DNA from: Saccharothrix violaceirubra
GTDB lineage: Bacteria > Actinomycetota > Actinomycetes > Mycobacteriales > Pseudonocardiaceae
Direction: 5' to 3'
Assembly (NCBI RefSeq): GCF_014203755.1
Contig: NZ_JACHJS010000001.1
Location: forward strand, 5,518,001 to 5,582,000
Length of the DNA: 64,000 bases
The notes under the pieces are model-generated. The model made no database searches. It was not told where the DNA came from and saw only the letters and a program-made list of their open reading frames with translations. Made by a program: the position numbers and the translations under genes. Shown here piece by piece: positions 62,275 to 64,000 of this stretch (positions within the stretch are counted from its first letter, which is position 1; the number at the start of each line of letters is the position of its first letter).

Positions 62275-63629
62275 ACCTGCTTCACGGCGGCGAGCAGCTT
62301 GGTCAGCGAGTCCTTGGCGTCGCCGAACAGCAGGGTGGTCTTGGGGTTGTAGAGCAGGCTGTTGTCCACGCCCGCGAAGCCCGGTCGCATCGACCGCTTC
62401 ATGAACACCACGGCCTTGGCGCGGTCCACGTCGAAGATCGGCATGCCGTGGATCGGACTGGACGGGTCGTCCCGGGCACCGGGGTTGACCACGTCGTTCG
62501 CACCGACCACGAGTACCACGTCCACGCTGCCGATGCCGGGGTTGACGTCGTCGAGTTCCTTGAGCCGGTCGTAGGGCACGTCGGCCTCGGCGAGCAGCAC
62601 GTTCATGTGGCCCGGCATGCGGCCCGCGACCGGGTGGATGCCGTAGCTCACGTCGATGCCCCGGGCCTCCAGCAGCAGTGCGAGTTCGCGCGCGGCGTGC
62701 TGGGCCTGCGCGACGGCGAGCCCGTAGCCGGGGACGACCAGCACGGAATGCGCGTAGCCGAGCAGGATCGCGACGTCCTCGACCGTGCCCGAGCGCACGG
62801 TCCGCTGCTCCTCGGTGTGCGCCACCTCGGGTCGCGGGCTGAACGCGCCGAACAGGATGTTGGTCAGCGGGCGGCCCATGGCCTGGGCCATCAGCCGGGT
62901 CAGGATCGTGCCGGACGCGCCGACGAGCGTGCCCGCGACGATCAGCAGCGTGTTGCCCAGGACGTAGCCGGACGCGGCGACCGCGAGGCCGGTGAACGCG
63001 TTGAGCAGCGAGATCGCGATCGGCACGTCCGCGCCGCCCACCGGCAGCACGAACAGCACGCCCAGCGCCAGACCCGCCAGCGCCAGCAGCACCAGCAACG
63101 CCGTGCTCGACGTCGTCAGCACCGCGGCGGACAGGACCACGCTCGCCACCGCGACACCGATGCCCAGGCTCTGTCCGGCGGGCAGCAGGACCGGGCGGGT
63201 GGTCATGATCTCCTGGAGCTTGAGGAACGTGACCACGCTGCCGGAGAAGCTGACCGCGCCGATGAGCACCGTGAGCACGGTCGCGAGGTCGAACAGGAGG
63301 TCGCCGTCGGCGGCCAGGAACTCGGTCAGCGCCACCAGGGCCGCCGCCGCGCCGCCCACGCCGTTGAACAGGGCGACCATCTGCGGCACGGCGGTCATCT
63401 TGACCGCCTTGGCGGCCGGGATGCCCACGACCGTGCCGAGCACGACCATCACCAGGATCAACAGTCCATTGTGGACGACACCGTGCGCGTAGGCCGTCAC
63501 GACCGCGAGCACCATGCCGCCCGCGCCGACGAGGTTGCCCACGCGGGCGTAGCGCGGGGTGCTCAGGCCCTTCAGCGCCAGGATGAAGCACAGCGCCGCG
63601 ACCAGGTACGCCAGGGAAGCCCAGTTCAT
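62271..63629 (-). CDS. pntB: NAD(P) transhydrogenase subunit beta
   Basis: Membrane subunit of the proton-translocating transhydrogenase, which makes NADPH from NADH using the proton gradient. The 452-residue product has about nine hydrophobic helices in its first 260 residues and the NADP-binding domain III at the end: GYGLAVAQAQHAARELA, HPVAGRMPGHMNVLLAEADVPYD, and LVVGANDVVNPGAR. ATG 63629 overlaps the pntAb stop (ATGA). Tail to tail with the GGDEF-EAL gene, overlapping four bases. Confidence 0.96.
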   Translation of the reverse strand: MNWASLAYLVAALCFILALKGLSTPRYARVGNLVGAGGMVLAVVTAYAHGVVHNGLLILVMVVLGTVVGIPAAKAVKMTAVPQMVALFNGVGGAAAALVALTEFLAADGDLLFDLATVLTVLIGAVSFSGSVVTFLKLQEIMTTRPVLLPAGQSLGIGVAVASVVLSAAVLTTSSTALLVLLALAGLALGVLFVLPVGGADVPIAISLLNAFTGLAVAASGYVLGNTLLIVAGTLVGASGTILTRLMAQAMGRPLTNILFGAFSPRPEVAHTEEQRTVRSGTVEDVAILLGYAHSVLVVPGYGLAVAQAQHAARELALLLEARGIDVSYGIHPVAGRMPGHMNVLLAEADVPYDRLKELDDVNPGIGSVDVVLVVGANDVVNPGARDDPSSPIHGMPIFDVDRAKAVVFMKRSMRPGFAGVDNSLLYNPKTTLLFGDAKDSLTKLLAAVKQV

Positions 63630-63901
63630 CGCTTGTGCCCCTTGAACATCTCCAGCATCCGGTCGGTGACCACGAAGCCGCCCACCACGTTCACCGTGGC
63701 CAGGAACACCGCGAGCAGGCCGAGCACCAGCTCGACACCGCCCTCGGCGTGGCCGGTGATCAGGATGGCGCCGACCAGGATCACGCCGTGGATGGCGTTG
63801 GCACCGGACATCAGCGGGGTGTGCAGGATCGTCGACACCTTCGACACGACCTCGAAGCCGACGAACACGGCCAGCACGAAGATGGTCAGCAGGTCGATCA
63901 C
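63626..63901 (-). CDS. pntAb: NAD(P) transhydrogenase subunit alpha, membrane part
   Basis: Short membrane subunit, 91 residues, with three to four helices, corresponding to the C-terminal membrane part of E. coli PntA. Conserved stretch: VGFEVVSKVSTILHTPLMSGANAIHGVILVGA. GTG 63901 overlaps the stop of pntAa by four bases. Three-subunit split is normal in actinobacteria. Confidence 0.95.
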   Translation of the reverse strand: MIDLLTIFVLAVFVGFEVVSKVSTILHTPLMSGANAIHGVILVGAILITGHAEGGVELVLGLLAVFLATVNVVGGFVVTDRMLEMFKGHKR

Positions 63902-64000
63902 AGCAGCTCCCGGGTCGGTGCGTGGCGGACCTCGCCCGCGTGGGTCAGGCAGCAGCCCGCGAGCACCTCGTCGGCCAGGTCCGGGCCGCCCTCGCGGGCG
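63898..64000 (-). CDS. pntAa: NAD(P) transhydrogenase subunit alpha 1, C-terminal fragment (cut by window edge)
   Basis: The last 34 codons of a gene that continues beyond the window (AREGGPDLADEVLAGCCLTH ... RELL, stop at 63898). By position and operon layout (pntAa-pntAb-pntB) this is the NAD-binding alpha subunit; the fragment itself is too short for an independent call. Confidence 0.75.
   Translation of the reverse strand, partial: AREGGPDLADEVLAGCCLTHAGEVRHAPTRELL

Noticed and set aside
60205..63591. Open frame of 1128 codons on the minus strand across the GGDEF-EAL and pntB genes
   Set aside because: Crosses two well-supported genes in other frames and has low-complexity composition; no motif.

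Overview
The window is high-GC chromosomal DNA from an actinomycete. GTG and TTG starts, leaderless-looking promoters and the gene content point to the Pseudonocardiales (a Saccharothrix/Lentzea/Actinosynnema-like organism is my best guess; I cannot fix the genus). The backbone keeps the gene order of the Mycobacterium tuberculosis Rv2193-Rv2247 segment (ctaE, trpD, ctaC, asnB, erpA, glycerate kinase, DUF3043, cobT/cobS, ilvE, pepA, lipoyl-dependent dehydrogenase genes, lipB, lipA, ahpE, DUF3052, aceE, fas operon), with accessory genes inserted between the conserved blocks.

Layout. 1-6.7 kb: ctaE, ctaC and ctaF (cytochrome oxidase), trpD, plsC and asnB. 6.7-14.9 kb: mostly accessory genes, including a MerR/MFS pair, an orphan Imm1-like immunity gene, an aldo/keto reductase and a PadR-controlled ABC exporter, among the conserved erpA, glycerate kinase and DUF3043 genes. 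14.9-17.4 kb: cobU-cobT-cobS, the nucleotide-loop end of cobalamin synthesis. 17.4-21.5 kb: ilvE, an APC permease and pepA. 22.2-31.2 kb: lpdA, the two-lipoyl E2 gene, lipB and lipA; with aceE further on these are the core and the cofactor supply of the 2-oxoacid dehydrogenases. This stretch is broken by a Tat-exported beta-lactamase-like protein that has lost its catalytic motifs, its HTH partner and an LLM oxidoreductase. 31.6-36.1 kb: a 1290-residue protein with an HSP90-type ATPase and eight C-terminal repeats, a 60-residue partner gene, an AT-richer gap and a tRNA-Val gene; this looks like a conflict (defence-type) module and is the strongest candidate for an unusual system here. 36.1-47.2 kb: ahpE, DUF3052, aceE, a riboswitch-controlled riboflavin transporter (ribM), a membrane channel-like gene and the fasR-fabD-fabH-acpP-fabF operon. 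47.2-58.3 kb: small membrane proteins, DUF3145, a NERD-like membrane protein, a flavin disulfide reductase, TetR, a HelD-type RNA polymerase recycling motor, twin crcB fluoride channels with MarR, and an MFS transporter. 58.3-62.3 kb: a DUF574 methyltransferase, then an intact IS5-family element inserted into the fifth codon of a PAS-GGDEF-EAL gene. 62.3-64 kb: the pntAa-pntAb-pntB transhydrogenase operon, cut by the window end.

Non-coding highlights: three intergenic arrays of a strict 22-bp tandem repeat (2.4, 41.1 and 47.2 kb); an FMN riboswitch; a four-half-site PadR operator; a MerR operator lying in overlapping divergent promoters with long spacers; two exact actinobacterial DnaA boxes 30 bp apart; and many strong hairpin terminators.
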